From positions 1-64,000 of the forward strand of contig NZ_CVLB01000001.1 in NCBI RefSeq assembly GCF_001049755.1: 64,000 nt of DNA, given 5' to 3'. This document shows, piece by piece, positions 45,106 to 55,367 of the stretch (position 1 is the first letter of the stretch; the number at the start of each line of letters is the position of its first letter). The notes under the pieces are model-generated. The model was given only the letters and a program-made list of their open reading frames with translations. It did no database searches and was not told the origin of the DNA. A program made the position numbers and the translations under genes. This DNA is from Brachyspira suanatina. Lineage in GTDB: Bacteria > Spirochaetota > Brachyspiria > Brachyspirales > Brachyspiraceae.

Positions 45106-47589
45106 TTATAGTATATCTAATACTTTGCCAGCCTTTTTTAATACATTTTTAGCGGCTTTTTTGACTTTCTTATTTTTAACTTGTAAATATATTTTATTTA
45201 TTAATGATAATGCAAAGCTGCTTCCATTCAAAGCCATAGCATATACTGCATAAGCTGCTAATTCTTCACTATCATTCATATCATTTGATGCCCAATCTTC
45301 AATTTGTGTTTTTAATTGTAAGAGTTTATCTTCAGTTTGGAAAATACAATATGGAATAAGTATGTTTTTTAATAATATATCATATGTTGTATAAGATATA
45401 TTATTAGTATCATACGGTAATTGTAAGAGTTTATCTTTAGTTAAATTATTATACTGAACAAAGATATTTTTGATTTCTGTATTTGATTTATTTTTAATCC
45501 AATTATAATATATAGCGTCAAGTGCATTTCTAAATGAATCAATATCAAAAAACTCTGCTATTTTATTACAGTCTTTTAATATAGAAGGTTCTTTTAATGC
45601 AGCATATTCCATAAATACATACTTAACTATTTTTAATGGAGATACAGTTTTCTTGTCTTTTAATAGTATATTAGAAAGTATATTTTCATCTATATCTTTT
45701 ATTAAAATTTCATGTTCTTTATTATACTGTTTATTTATATATTCTTCTATTTCATCAATATTTTTGAATTTGAAATCAGCATCAATTTTTTGTAAGTCCC
45801 AATATTTAATTATTTCTTGATAAATTTTTATTGATGATTTTTTTCCTTCAACTGCTAATTTTTCTACTTCGCTTCTTATAGAAATTCCGTAATTCTTTAT
45901 TATTAATATGCAGTGATTTTTTATTCTTTGATCTATTTCTATATTAAGAACTTTGAAAACAAAATCAAATTTATTATCTATTAAACTTCTTAATTCATCA
46001 CTGAAAATGGCATTAATAAATGATATAGTACATTTAGTATTTTCTGTTATGACATTGATGAACGCTTCTTCTTTTATAATATTTTTTGTTTCTTCCAAAT
46101 TGTTTTTTATAAGAGTTATAATATCATCTTCCGACTTTATAAATAAATATATATCTTTTAATTCTACTTCTTTTTCATTAACCAATTTTTCTTTAATTTC
46201 TAAAATATTTTTATTATAGAATATTTTCTGAATATAAATATAAATTTTGATGTATATTATATAATACTTTAATAATATATCAGTAATTTTTGATGCTTCT
46301 TCATTTATTTCATCAAATAACATTATAGCTGATAAATAAGCACTATAACTGCCATTAGGCTTTTCTTTTATATATTTAATACTTTTGGAAATTATATCAT
46401 CGAAACTTTTAATAGATTCTATTTTTTTCAAGAACTCTGCAGAAATTTCTTTTAACTTTGATAAAATAGAATTGGTATCTATATTATATTTATTATCATT
46501 CACTGCAAGCATAATTGCTGAAAGCACAACATAATCAAGATATAGACATTCTAATTTTGATTTTTCTATTATCTCATAAAGTTTATAAAATGTTGTTTTG
46601 TCTTCATCATATAGTCTTTTTAATTCCACTGTTAAAGATGAAGTACAATGTGTATTTCTATCACAATATATTTTGTTTAAGAAAATATATTCTTTAGGAA
46701 AATGGCATGTTTCTAAATATTCATCTGCAACTTCTCTTGCTTCAAAATAATGATATGTTGTATCTTCTGAATATTTTTTAAATAATCTTTTACATAATTC
46801 TATATTAGTTATCATTACAGAATCTAAATTTACAATAAAATATATTATATTATTATCTTTATTTAAAACATTCATTAACCTTTTAAAAACTTCTTCATCT
46901 TTATCAACTATAGTAAAAAGTAATGATATAGTTTCTTCATCATTGATTTTTAGTAAGTCTATATAATTTAATAATTGTTTAATGAGTTTTTTATCATCAT
47001 ATCTATTTATGATATATACTAAAATAGTTAATAATAAATGAGGCTCTTTTTCTAATAATACTTTACTATCATTTTTTACTTTTTCTAAATATTGATTAAA
47101 CTTTTTACCTATATAACTTTCTAATTTTAAAAAATTATTAAAATTCTTATTTTGTATTTTTATGTATACATATCCATTATTATTTTTTAACTGAGATTTA
47201 GAATATTTTTTATTATCTATATATATTTCTTCAATACCAATATTATAACTTTCTATTAAAACTTTTTCTAAATCTTCCCCAGAGCATAATCTTACAATCA
47301 TATAAGTAGTAATTATTATATAATTAGGATTAGGCTTACCTTTGTATATATCTTTAATCATTACTTTGGCATACCTAGACAGTACTTCTTTATATTCTTT
47401 TGAAGTATTTTCATCAAAATAAAATTTGAAAATTTCTTCAGCATAATAAAGATAATTTCTACTCAATGTAGGACAGCTATTTGATATTCCGTAAAAATAA
47501 TCAAGGAATGCATCCTTATTATTTTCATGAGAAAACATTTCTTCAAACTTATTTCTTATTTTTTCTTCATTACTAATACTATTTTTCAT
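45106..47589 (-). CDS. DUF4132-family protein lacking the C-terminal domain
   Basis: 827 residues, all helical, no signal peptide. It aligns along its length with the N-terminal ~800 residues of the 1116-residue protein at 51204 (SNEEKIRNKFE, IGKKFNQYLEKVKNDSKVLL and KEPHLLLTILVYIINR are shared blocks). It stops at KKAAKNVLKKAGKVLDIL, where the longer one goes on into the DUF4132 domain. It also has a ~33-residue internal duplication: KNIFVQYNNLTKDKLLQL followed by KNILIPYCIFQTEDKLLQL. The ATG at 47589 is preferred to a TTG three codons earlier. Function unknown. Confidence 0.65.
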   Translation of the reverse strand: MKNSISNEEKIRNKFEEMFSHENNKDAFLDYFYGISNSCPTLSRNYLYYAEEIFKFYFDENTSKEYKEVLSRYAKVMIKDIYKGKPNPNYIIITTYMIVRLCSGEDLEKVLIESYNIGIEEIYIDNKKYSKSQLKNNNGYVYIKIQNKNFNNFLKLESYIGKKFNQYLEKVKNDSKVLLEKEPHLLLTILVYIINRYDDKKLIKQLLNYIDLLKINDEETISLLFTIVDKDEEVFKRLMNVLNKDNNIIYFIVNLDSVMITNIELCKRLFKKYSEDTTYHYFEAREVADEYLETCHFPKEYIFLNKIYCDRNTHCTSSLTVELKRLYDEDKTTFYKLYEIIEKSKLECLYLDYVVLSAIMLAVNDNKYNIDTNSILSKLKEISAEFLKKIESIKSFDDIISKSIKYIKEKPNGSYSAYLSAIMLFDEINEEASKITDILLKYYIIYIKIYIYIQKIFYNKNILEIKEKLVNEKEVELKDIYLFIKSEDDIITLIKNNLEETKNIIKEEAFINVITENTKCTISFINAIFSDELRSLIDNKFDFVFKVLNIEIDQRIKNHCILIIKNYGISIRSEVEKLAVEGKKSSIKIYQEIIKYWDLQKIDADFKFKNIDEIEEYINKQYNKEHEILIKDIDENILSNILLKDKKTVSPLKIVKYVFMEYAALKEPSILKDCNKIAEFFDIDSFRNALDAIYYNWIKNKSNTEIKNIFVQYNNLTKDKLLQLPYDTNNISYTTYDILLKNILIPYCIFQTEDKLLQLKTQIEDWASNDMNDSEELAAYAVYAMALNGSSFALSLINKIYLQVKNKKVKKAAKNVLKKAGKVLDIL

Positions 47590-47797
47590 AAAAACCAACC
47601 TATTAACAATATTTTTTATGTAGTATAATTATTTTTTTTATTCTGTCAAATTTTATTATTATGTTTGTTTACTGTAATTATTAAACAATTGATACAAATT
47701 GTTTTTAAGATATGCATAATATCTTTATAATATGATTTTTATTGTATTTATATATTTTATCACAAGTTAAAGTGTTCTTATATTAAAAATTTATTTA

Positions 47798-47885
47798 ACG
47801 CACGGTGAGTAAAATTTATAATATAATAGAAGTTGAATTATAGATAAACTTATATTTTAAACTTTATTTAGGTTGCGGTAAGTAA
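47798..47885. repeat. Type A unit upstream of the truncated DUF4132 gene
   Basis: CGCACGGTGAGTAAAA (~47800) to a decayed right end GGTTGCGGTAAG (~47869); interior nearly the same as the copies at 43122 and 44176. Confidence 0.65.
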
Positions 47886-47908
47886 ATTTAAAATTAATTA
47901 TCTTTTAA

Positions 47909-48715
47909 TTATCCTTCTATATGAGCATCTTCAAAATTAAAATCATAGTCGCTTTCTACTACTATAGAGTGTCCCCAGAAAATATCACCGTCATCAAACC
48001 AAAATGTTATAATATCTTCACTTATAGTTATAGATGTTAAGGCTATTAATTTTACGAAATCTTCTTTGCTTATATGATGCTTTTCCGCATCATCGTTCCA
48101 GTTGTTGGCATCTTCAAGCATGTTTTCTGATATATAGTCTTTTAGTTTTTTGTCAATATCTTTTTTATTAGCGAATATTTTCTTTATTATATCAACACTT
48201 TTTTTATTTAGTTCTTCATCAATATCATCAAATAAAACTGATATATCATTATTATAAGTCCAAGACATATTTTTTTCAAAACAGTTAATAGATTTATCAA
48301 GCTCAAAATCTCCTAATTCTTCATCTTTATAATAAATAGGCTTAGAATATTTTTCTAATATAATATTTAAATCATCATCTTTATAATCATTATCAACTAT
48401 ATCTTCAAGCAAAAATCTCATATACAAATCATTATTATTTTTTTCTTTTCTCACCTTTAATCTTACTATGGTTTCATCTTTGAGAATTTTTAAATATTCT
48501 TCAGGTTCTTTAACTTTTTTATGAATGATAATATGACTGTTTTCTATAATGACATTAGCGGCAATATTTTTTAAAGCTATAGCTGAAACGAATAAAGTAT
48601 AATATTTATCCCAAGGTATTTTATTGTATTTGCAGCATGACCTTTTTAGTACGAATGCTATGTCTAAAATTTCATCATCAAAATCTTTATTAAAATCTTC
48701 AATTTCTTTGTCCAT
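47909..48715 (-). CDS. DUF2262-like protein, paralogue C (mosaic)
   Basis: 268 residues. N-terminal ~130 residues track paralogue A (KMSCCKYNKIPWDKYYTLFV-type block, here KRSCCKYNKIPWDKYYT), while the C-terminal half tracks paralogue B (DIDKKLKDYISENMLEDANN, FWFDDGDIFWGHSIVVESDY). It looks like a recombinant of the two. The leader is also changed: compared with paralogue A, a ~13-nt piece holding the AGGA ribosome site is missing, so translation may be weak. The DUF2262-like motif DGDIFWGHSI is best preserved here. Confidence 0.65.
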   Translation of the reverse strand: MDKEIEDFNKDFDDEILDIAFVLKRSCCKYNKIPWDKYYTLFVSAIALKNIAANVIIENSHIIIHKKVKEPEEYLKILKDETIVRLKVRKEKNNNDLYMRFLLEDIVDNDYKDDDLNIILEKYSKPIYYKDEELGDFELDKSINCFEKNMSWTYNNDISVLFDDIDEELNKKSVDIIKKIFANKKDIDKKLKDYISENMLEDANNWNDDAEKHHISKEDFVKLIALTSITISEDIITFWFDDGDIFWGHSIVVESDYDFNFEDAHIEG

Positions 48716-48936
48716 TTTTATATTGTAATATGCTATGGAAAAATATCAATAATAAATTTTTACCATATATTATATATATAAATTTAGTAGTAAGTTTACT
48801 TTATAAATATGTGCTGGAAAAGCTGATATAAAAATAGAATTTAGATATCAATACTTTATTTTTATATTATATATTTTATCACAAGGTAAATTGTGATTAC
48901 ATTAAAAATTATTTAACGCACGGTAAGTAAATTTAA

Positions 48937-49030
48937 TTATCCTATTATATAAGGTTCTGCAAAATTAAAATCATAGTCGCTGTCCACTGCTATTACATGT
49001 CCAGAGAAAATATCGCCATCATCAAAATAA
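48937..49030 (-). pseudogene. Fragment of a fourth DUF2262-like gene (3' end only)
   Basis: Reverse strand reads FYFDDGDIFSGHVIAVDSDY, then DFNFAEPYIIG-stop, the same as the end of paralogue B with only a few base changes, then similarity stops abruptly near 49030. A type A end (CGCACGGTAAG, ~48916) lies just beyond the stop, as it does for the complete paralogues. A leftover of deletion or recombination. Confidence 0.75.
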
Positions 49031-49223
49031 AATTGTATATTTTAAATTATCTATTTATTTGTTCATTTTTATATACTATTATATTAATAATGTATACTAT
49101 AGTTCATATTATATACAAAAAATCTGCAATACATTTTTTTAATATATGTAAATTTATAGCTTTTTTTATATATCCTTATATAATATAACTATTAATTCAA
49201 AATAAATAAGTTAGGATTATCAA

Positions 49224-50564
49224 ATGAGATTTAGAAAAAGTATAAAAATATGTAAAGGATTAAAAATTAATCTATCTAAATCAGGATTAAGTGCTACAGT
49301 AGGTGGAAAAGGATTATCTTTTAATTATGGTAAAAAAGGTGGCTATGTAAATGCTTCAATTCCAGGTACGGGATTACATACTAGAAATAAAATAATAGGA
49401 AGTTCAAAAAATACATATAAATCATATTCTTCTAAAAATAAAAGTTATTCTTCTTATAATAGTTATGATGATTATGATAGTAGTACATTATTTTATTTAA
49501 GTATTAAAGAAGATAGCGGAGAAATTGTTATTCTAAATGAAGATAGGATTGAAATCACAGATGAAACTATTATAAAAAAAATTAAAAGGTCTGAAACTTA
49601 TAAAGAAAAAAAAGAAGAATTATATGCTAAATTAAAAGATAAGATAGATAAAGAAGAAACATCTTTTATTGATATATATAAATTAACGCCTAAAGTTGTA
49701 ACAGAAGATGATATTAAAAATAATTTAAATAATTTAGTAAAAGAGGAATATACCATTGAACCTTTTATTAAAGAAGAATTAAATGAAGATGAATTATATA
49801 ATGAAGCCATTAATTTATCAAAAGGTAAAATAAAATTATGGCCATTTTGGACTTTTTCTAAAAGAAAAAAAGAATTTATAGATAATGAATTTAATAATTT
49901 AAAAATCTCAAAAATAGAAGAGGAATTAACAAAAGAAAAATTACATTATGAAGAAGAAAAAAATAAGAAATTATTATTAGATAAAGAATTTGAGGAAGAA
50001 TTTAATAATACAAAAAAACATTTAAATGATATATTATTTGGTGATGATATTTTTGTAAATGATACAATAACAAAAATAATTGATGATATGGAATTACCTA
50101 TTGAATTCAATATCAATTTTGACTACAACTATGAAGAAAAATCTGTATATTTAGATTTAGATTTACCTGAAATAGAAGATATTCCAACAAAAAAAGCAAA
50201 CTATTTATCTTCTGGCAAATTAAAAATAAAAGAAAAATCTCAAAAAGAATTAAAAGAAGATTATTTAAAATGTGTATGTGGATTAGCATTTTTCTTTAGT
50301 GCATATATATTTAATGTTTCAACAAGAATAGAAAATACATTAGTATCTGGTTACACTCAGAGAGTTAACAAAAAAAATGGTAATGTTGAAGATGAATATA
50401 TATATTCTATTTTAATAGAAAGAAATAAAATGAACAATATTAATTTTAATAATATTGACACAATATTAGCTTTTGATAATTTTAAAAATATAAAGAACTT
50501 CACTAAAACTTTTGAAGCCAAAACTATAATACCAGCAAATAATATTGAAGATATTATGAAGTAG
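49224..50564 (+). CDS. DUF4236 domain protein with long acidic helical tail
   Basis: 446 residues. The first ~55 match DUF4236 (MRFRKSIKICKGLKINLSKS, GLSATVGGKGLSFNYG, IPGTGLHTR). A Ser/Tyr linker (YKSYSSKNKSYSSYNSYDD) and a Lys/Glu-rich region with coiled-coil character follow (about 120-290), then a C-terminal region of unknown fold. No signal peptide. DUF4236 usually begins small or repeat-bearing proteins; function unknown. TTAGGA before the ATG. It is inserted on the forward strand between reverse-strand DUF4132 and DUF2262 genes. Confidence 0.75.
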   Translation: MRFRKSIKICKGLKINLSKSGLSATVGGKGLSFNYGKKGGYVNASIPGTGLHTRNKIIGSSKNTYKSYSSKNKSYSSYNSYDDYDSSTLFYLSIKEDSGEIVILNEDRIEITDETIIKKIKRSETYKEKKEELYAKLKDKIDKEETSFIDIYKLTPKVVTEDDIKNNLNNLVKEEYTIEPFIKEELNEDELYNEAINLSKGKIKLWPFWTFSKRKKEFIDNEFNNLKISKIEEELTKEKLHYEEEKNKKLLLDKEFEEEFNNTKKHLNDILFGDDIFVNDTITKIIDDMELPIEFNINFDYNYEEKSVYLDLDLPEIEDIPTKKANYLSSGKLKIKEKSQKELKEDYLKCVCGLAFFFSAYIFNVSTRIENTLVSGYTQRVNKKNGNVEDEYIYSILIERNKMNNINFNNIDTILAFDNFKNIKNFTKTFEAKTIIPANNIEDIMK

Positions 50565-50646
50565 TTATGCTATTTATGCTATATAATAGTTTTTATTTTT
50601 ATAATTATGAAATCTAATAATATAAATCAACATGAGGAATATCTTT

Positions 50647-51066
50647 ATGAAAAAAATTATATTTATTATTTTATTATTATCTAATTTTTTAAATGCTGAT
50701 ATTTACACAGATTGGAATATACAAAATTTAGGTTCTATGATTGTATTAGTAAAATATAGTACAGATAAATTAGGAATGTTTACAATTGGATTATCTGATA
50801 TTATGGGTGATAATGTACAAATAATACACTATAATTTACATAATGCTGATACAGCTATAAAAATAGTATATGATGATAATAATAGTAAATTATATGGTTT
50901 AGATGAATATACATCAGGAAGTTCTATTATTATATCAGGAGATATAGCTAGTTTTTTAATAGATAATTTATATAATGTAAATGAAGTATTTATATATTGT
51001 GATAATAGTTTAATTTGCCAATTTGAATTAAAAGATTTAACTGATTTATTAAATAAGTATAGATAA
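50647..51066 (+). CDS. Secreted small protein, function unknown
   Basis: 139 residues with signal peptide MKKIIFIILLLSNFLNA, cleaved before DIYTD. Mature part ~120 residues, mixed strands (GMFTIGLSDIMGDN, GSSIIISGDIASFLIDN). No cysteine at the cleavage point, so not a lipoprotein. The ATG at 50647 is chosen because TGAGGAAT lies 8 nt before it and overlaps an upstream ATG at 50632. It probably forms a unit with the DUF4236 gene 82 nt upstream. Confidence 0.6.
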   Translation: MKKIIFIILLLSNFLNADIYTDWNIQNLGSMIVLVKYSTDKLGMFTIGLSDIMGDNVQIIHYNLHNADTAIKIVYDDNNSKLYGLDEYTSGSSIIISGDIASFLIDNLYNVNEVFIYCDNSLICQFELKDLTDLLNKYR

Positions 51067-51158
51067 ATCAATATTATCTAGTAAATACTTATAAATTAAA
51101 TAAAACTAGTTTTTAATAATAAAAAATATGTTTTATATAATAACTAATCAAACACACC

Positions 51159-51186
51159 TATTAAGTACTATATAAAATACTTAATA
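51159..51186. terminator. Hairpin between convergent genes
   Basis: TATTAAGTA (51159-51167) and TACTTAATA (51178-51186) are perfect inverted arms. There is no T-run, so it is only a possible terminator for the genes that meet here. Confidence 0.4.
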
Positions 51187-51203
51187 AGTGAGTGAATAAG
51201 TTT

Positions 51204-54200
51204 TTACTTCATAAAATAAGATTTTACTGTTCCATATATTGATGAAGTAAATCTTTTGTTAATCTCTAAAGGATTTATATATTCTTCTGCATTGCAGTTT
51301 CCGTTTTCATCTAGTCTGTGGAAAGCAATATTTTTAAATGTTACTTTTTCGTTAGCCTCTATTCCAAACCACATATATTCAAAATCTATACGGCATGCAA
51401 TATTTAATATAGAGTCTTTTAATTCATAATAAGTATAGCTTCCGCCGTCTTCAATATCTCTGCTTCTTTCAAATGACATTTTATTTGCCATTGACATTAT
51501 TTCGCCTGCTGTTATTTCCTGATCTTCAAAAGAAATGATTTTATTGTTTTTTATGTGTTCTTCTTTTACTTCTTCAAATAATAAGTCAAGCTGATTTATA
51601 GGCTGTGATATTTCGTAGTCGCTTAATTGAGTTTTCCATTTTGATAATTTTTCATCGTCTAATTCTATTGGATGAACTAAAGTAATATTCTTTTTATTTT
51701 TGAGGCTGTCTTCAAATATATATTCTTCTTCATCGAAGGTATTAAAAGAACCGTCTTCCATGTATCTGAAACTTTCTATTAAATTATTATTTTCATCATA
51801 AACGCCCCATATAAGTTTTAAAGCAAATATATTCATTATTGGGTTTTCTACAAAAAGCTCAGTAAAAGTTTTATAAGACCATTTTCTTCCGTTTAATAAA
51901 ACTTTATTTAATCTTGTTATTTGATTGGAAGTTATCATTTTTATATTTTTCTTTATCAAAGTTAATTCTTTTTTGGATGCATCTGCTGTTTCTTTATCAT
52001 CTTTGCTGTTTGGTGCAGGAAGTGATTTTAAAACTTTATTATTTGAATCTGTTACTTCGATAGTGAAATCATTTTTTATTTGAAGTTTAAATACTCTGTC
52101 AGCTTCTCCTCCATAATGAAGTTCTCTCATTCCTTTTTTATCAAAGTCTAAATCTGGAATTATTTTGTCTATTAGCTCATCTTCTGAAATCTCTAATGCT
52201 TTGGCTGTCTTTTTTAATGCATCTTTAGCAGCATTTTTTACTTGATTATTTTTAATTTTTACAGACATTGTATCAACTAACACCAATGCAAATTTGCTTG
52301 CATTTAATGCTATAGCATATACTGCATGTGCTGCTAATGCTCCTCTTGAATTTAATGCCCATTCTTCAATTTGTGTCTTTAATTTCAATAGTTTATCTTC
52401 AGGCTGGAAAATACAATATGGAATAAGTATATTTTTTAATTTTGTATCCGCTTTGTTGTTAAGCCAATTTGTATATATAGCGTCAAGTGCATTTCTAAAT
52501 GAATCAATATCAAAGAACTCTGCTATCTTGTTGCAGTCTTTTAATATTGAAGGTTCTTTTAATGCGACATATTCCATAAACACATACTGAACTATTTTTA
52601 AAGGTGATGCAGTTTGTTTGTCTTTTAATAAAATATTAGAAAGTATATTTTTGTCTATATCTTTTATTAAACTTTCATGTCCTTCATTATAGTATTTATT
52701 TAAATGTGATTCTATTTCTTCAACGCTTGTAAATTGGAAATCATCATCAAACTTTTGTAAGTCCCAATATTTAATTATTTCTTTATAAACTGTTCTTGAT
52801 GCGTCTTTTCCTTCATTTGCTAATTTTTCTACTTCGCTTCTTACAATGCTTTCATTATTATTAATTACTGATACACAATACTTTTTTATTTCTTTTGATT
52901 TTGCTGTATCAATAACTTTGAAAATAAAATCAAATTTATTATCAATAAGTTCTTTTAATTCATCATTGAAAATACAATTAATAAATGATATAGTACCGCT
53001 AATATTTGCTGTTATAGAAGTGATAAATGATTTTTCTTCCATAATAGTTTTTGTTTCTTCCACATTGTTTTTTATAAGTGTGATAATATTATCTTTTGAA
53101 TCTAATAATGATAAATAAATATCTTTTAATGGTACTTTTTTATCATTAACTAATTTTTCTTTAGCTTCTAAAATATTTCTATTATAGAATATTTCCTGAA
53201 TAGAAACATAAATAGAAATTTTACCGTATATTCCGTAATGCTTTAATAATTTAGTAGTGATTTCTGATGCTTCATCATTTATACCGTCAAAGGACATTAT
53301 AGCTGACAAATAATGACTATGATTACCATAAGGTTCTTCTTTTACATATTTAAGGCTTTTAGAAATTATATTATCAAAATTTTTAATAGGGTCCATCATT
53401 TTTAATAATACAGGCTCTCTAATTTTTAATAACTCTACGCACATTGTTTTGAGAGTTTCTACAATGGAATTAGTATCTATATTATATTTATTATCACCGT
53501 TTGCAAGCATAATTGATGAAAGCATAGCATAATCAAGATATAAATTTTCTAATTTTGACTTTTCTATTATCTCATAAAGTTTATAAAATGTTTCTTTGTC
53601 TTCATCATATAATTTTTTTGCTTCTACTGTTAAATATGAAATAAAAATAGTGTTATTATTAACTATTGTGTTTAACAAAATACATTCTTTAGGGAAAGAG
53701 CATGTTTCTAAATATTCAGGTATAAGTTTTTGAGTGTAGTAATAATAGCCTTTATCCTCTGAATAGCTTTTAAATAATCTTTTATATAATTTTATAGTTC
53801 TTGTCATATCTTTGTATATATTCACAAGAAAATAAATCATATTATTATCTTTATTTAAAATATTCATTAATCTTTTATAAACTTCTTCATCTTTATCAAC
53901 TATACTAAAAAGTAATGATATAGTTTCTTCATCATTGATTTTTAGAGAATCTATATAATTTAATAATTGTTTGATGAGGCTTTTATCATCATCTCTATTT
54001 ATCATGTATACCAAAATAGTTAATAATAAATGAGGCTCTTTATTTAATAATATTTTATTGTCATTTTTTACTTTTTCTAAGTATTGATTAAAGTTTTTAG
54101 GCATATAGGCTTCTAATTCTGAAAACTTATAAAAATTATTGACTTGTATTTGTATATATTTAGATGCTTCATTGTTAACCAAAGTTGCTTTAGAATATTT

Positions 54201-54554
54201 TGTATCATATATAGTTCTTTCATACGTATTATTATAACTTTCTATTAATGCTTTTTCTAAATCTTCGCCAGTGCATAATCTCAAAATTATATGAACATTT
54301 TGATTTTTGTATATATCTTTTATTATAGCTTCAGCGTATCTTGACAGAGCTTTTTTATCTTCTTCTTTAGTATTTTCATCAAAATAAAACTTAAAAATAT
54401 CTTCAGCTTCATAACCGTAATAATTTCTTAAAATAGGGCAGCTGTTTGATCTTCCGTAAAAATAATCAATAAATGCGTTCTTATTATTTTCATATTGGAA
54501 TATAATTTCAAACTTATTTCTTATTTGTTCTTCATTACTGATATTATTCTCCAT
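51204..54554 (-). CDS. DUF4132 domain protein (YehI/MolR-like), full length
   Basis: 1116 residues. N-terminal ~800 are helical repeats shared with the gene at 45106. Residues ~800-1050 form the DUF4132 domain (LDFDKKGMRELHYGG, FALKLIWGVYDENNNLIESF, SFNTFDEEEYIFEDS, VTLVHP-like VHPIELDDEKLSKWK). The architecture resembles E. coli YehI/MolR, whose role is poorly known. GAGGTGATAT precedes the ATG. Its reverse-strand neighbours are the DUF2262-like genes, separated by two forward genes. Confidence 0.8.
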   Translation of the reverse strand: MENNISNEEQIRNKFEIIFQYENNKNAFIDYFYGRSNSCPILRNYYGYEAEDIFKFYFDENTKEEDKKALSRYAEAIIKDIYKNQNVHIILRLCTGEDLEKALIESYNNTYERTIYDTKYSKATLVNNEASKYIQIQVNNFYKFSELEAYMPKNFNQYLEKVKNDNKILLNKEPHLLLTILVYMINRDDDKSLIKQLLNYIDSLKINDEETISLLFSIVDKDEEVYKRLMNILNKDNNMIYFLVNIYKDMTRTIKLYKRLFKSYSEDKGYYYYTQKLIPEYLETCSFPKECILLNTIVNNNTIFISYLTVEAKKLYDEDKETFYKLYEIIEKSKLENLYLDYAMLSSIMLANGDNKYNIDTNSIVETLKTMCVELLKIREPVLLKMMDPIKNFDNIISKSLKYVKEEPYGNHSHYLSAIMSFDGINDEASEITTKLLKHYGIYGKISIYVSIQEIFYNRNILEAKEKLVNDKKVPLKDIYLSLLDSKDNIITLIKNNVEETKTIMEEKSFITSITANISGTISFINCIFNDELKELIDNKFDFIFKVIDTAKSKEIKKYCVSVINNNESIVRSEVEKLANEGKDASRTVYKEIIKYWDLQKFDDDFQFTSVEEIESHLNKYYNEGHESLIKDIDKNILSNILLKDKQTASPLKIVQYVFMEYVALKEPSILKDCNKIAEFFDIDSFRNALDAIYTNWLNNKADTKLKNILIPYCIFQPEDKLLKLKTQIEEWALNSRGALAAHAVYAIALNASKFALVLVDTMSVKIKNNQVKNAAKDALKKTAKALEISEDELIDKIIPDLDFDKKGMRELHYGGEADRVFKLQIKNDFTIEVTDSNNKVLKSLPAPNSKDDKETADASKKELTLIKKNIKMITSNQITRLNKVLLNGRKWSYKTFTELFVENPIMNIFALKLIWGVYDENNNLIESFRYMEDGSFNTFDEEEYIFEDSLKNKKNITLVHPIELDDEKLSKWKTQLSDYEISQPINQLDLLFEEVKEEHIKNNKIISFEDQEITAGEIMSMANKMSFERSRDIEDGGSYTYYELKDSILNIACRIDFEYMWFGIEANEKVTFKNIAFHRLDENGNCNAEEYINPLEINKRFTSSIYGTVKSYFMK

Positions 54555-54609
54555 ATATCACCTCACAAATAGTATTTTTATATAGTATAATTAATTTTCT
54601 TTATTCTGT

Positions 54610-55090
54610 CAACTGCGAGCTGCTACCACAGGTATGCTTCGCAGCAAAGCCCTGCAAATATTTTAAATTAAAAAAATTATTTTGACAAAATATAATTGTT
54701 TAGGTATATACTGAAAATTTTTGACTTTGTCAATTTTTATGTTGTTCTTTTCCCGCCGCACGCCACAGGCGGACAGCGTCAAAGAACCAAAAAGTGCATA
54801 TATATAAATTTTATCTACTTTTTTACCACACACGACAGGCGTACTTCGTCAAAGTTGCAAAAAGTGCAAATATAAAACTAGTACTAAATCATACTAAAAT
54901 AGTATTACATGTAATATAGATTATTAATTTAAGCACACCTAAAGGTGGACTTCGTCAAATATAGCCCTTTTGCTTTTTTGGGCACCATCGAGTAGGTGCC
55001 TAATCGGCAGAAGAAGTAGGGTTTGGGGCAAAGCCCCAGGTATAAAATTATGGCTAAAAATCATACTAAAATTGTCTTATATCTAGGATA
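54610..55090. repeat. Long type G element (two overlapping copies)
   Basis: Between 54610 and 55090: TATATACTGAAAATTTTTGA, TTGTTCTTTTCCCGCCGC, GGCGTACTTCGTCAAAG, AAGTGCAAATATAAAACTAG, GGGGCAAAGCCCC and repeats of the AATCATACTAAAAT word. The GCAAAGCCC / TTGTCAATTTTT / AGTGCA blocks occur more than once, so it looks like one element partly inserted in or next to another. No gene in 54555-55130. Confidence 0.6.
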
Positions 55091-55131
55091 AATTTATTAA
55101 ATATTATTATAAAAAACTTTTATATATTATC

Positions 55132-55367
55132 TTACACTATTGATAATATCTTTTAATTCGTTAAAATCAATAATTACATTAGGATAATTACTATCTAAAA
55201 CAAAATAAACCAATTCAATATTTTCTTTCTCAAAATTAAAATATAGCTTAACTTGATTTAAAACCATTTCTTTTTCTGTTTTTGACTTTATATTTTAATA
55301 GAATTTTTTCTCTAAGTTTTAAAGAGCCATGTATATCGTCTTTAAATGCCTCAATAGTTTTATTCAT
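55132..55367 (-). pseudogene. Small frameshifted gene, family unknown
   Basis: Reverse strand from ATG 55367: MNKTIEAFKDDIHGSLKLRE, then KILLKYK, frame lost near 55295, recovered as SKTEKEMVLNQVKLYFNFEK and ENIELVYFVLDSN ... LKDIINSVR-stop at 55132. Repairing one base would give a ~78-residue acidic protein. Not recognised. Confidence 0.5.
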
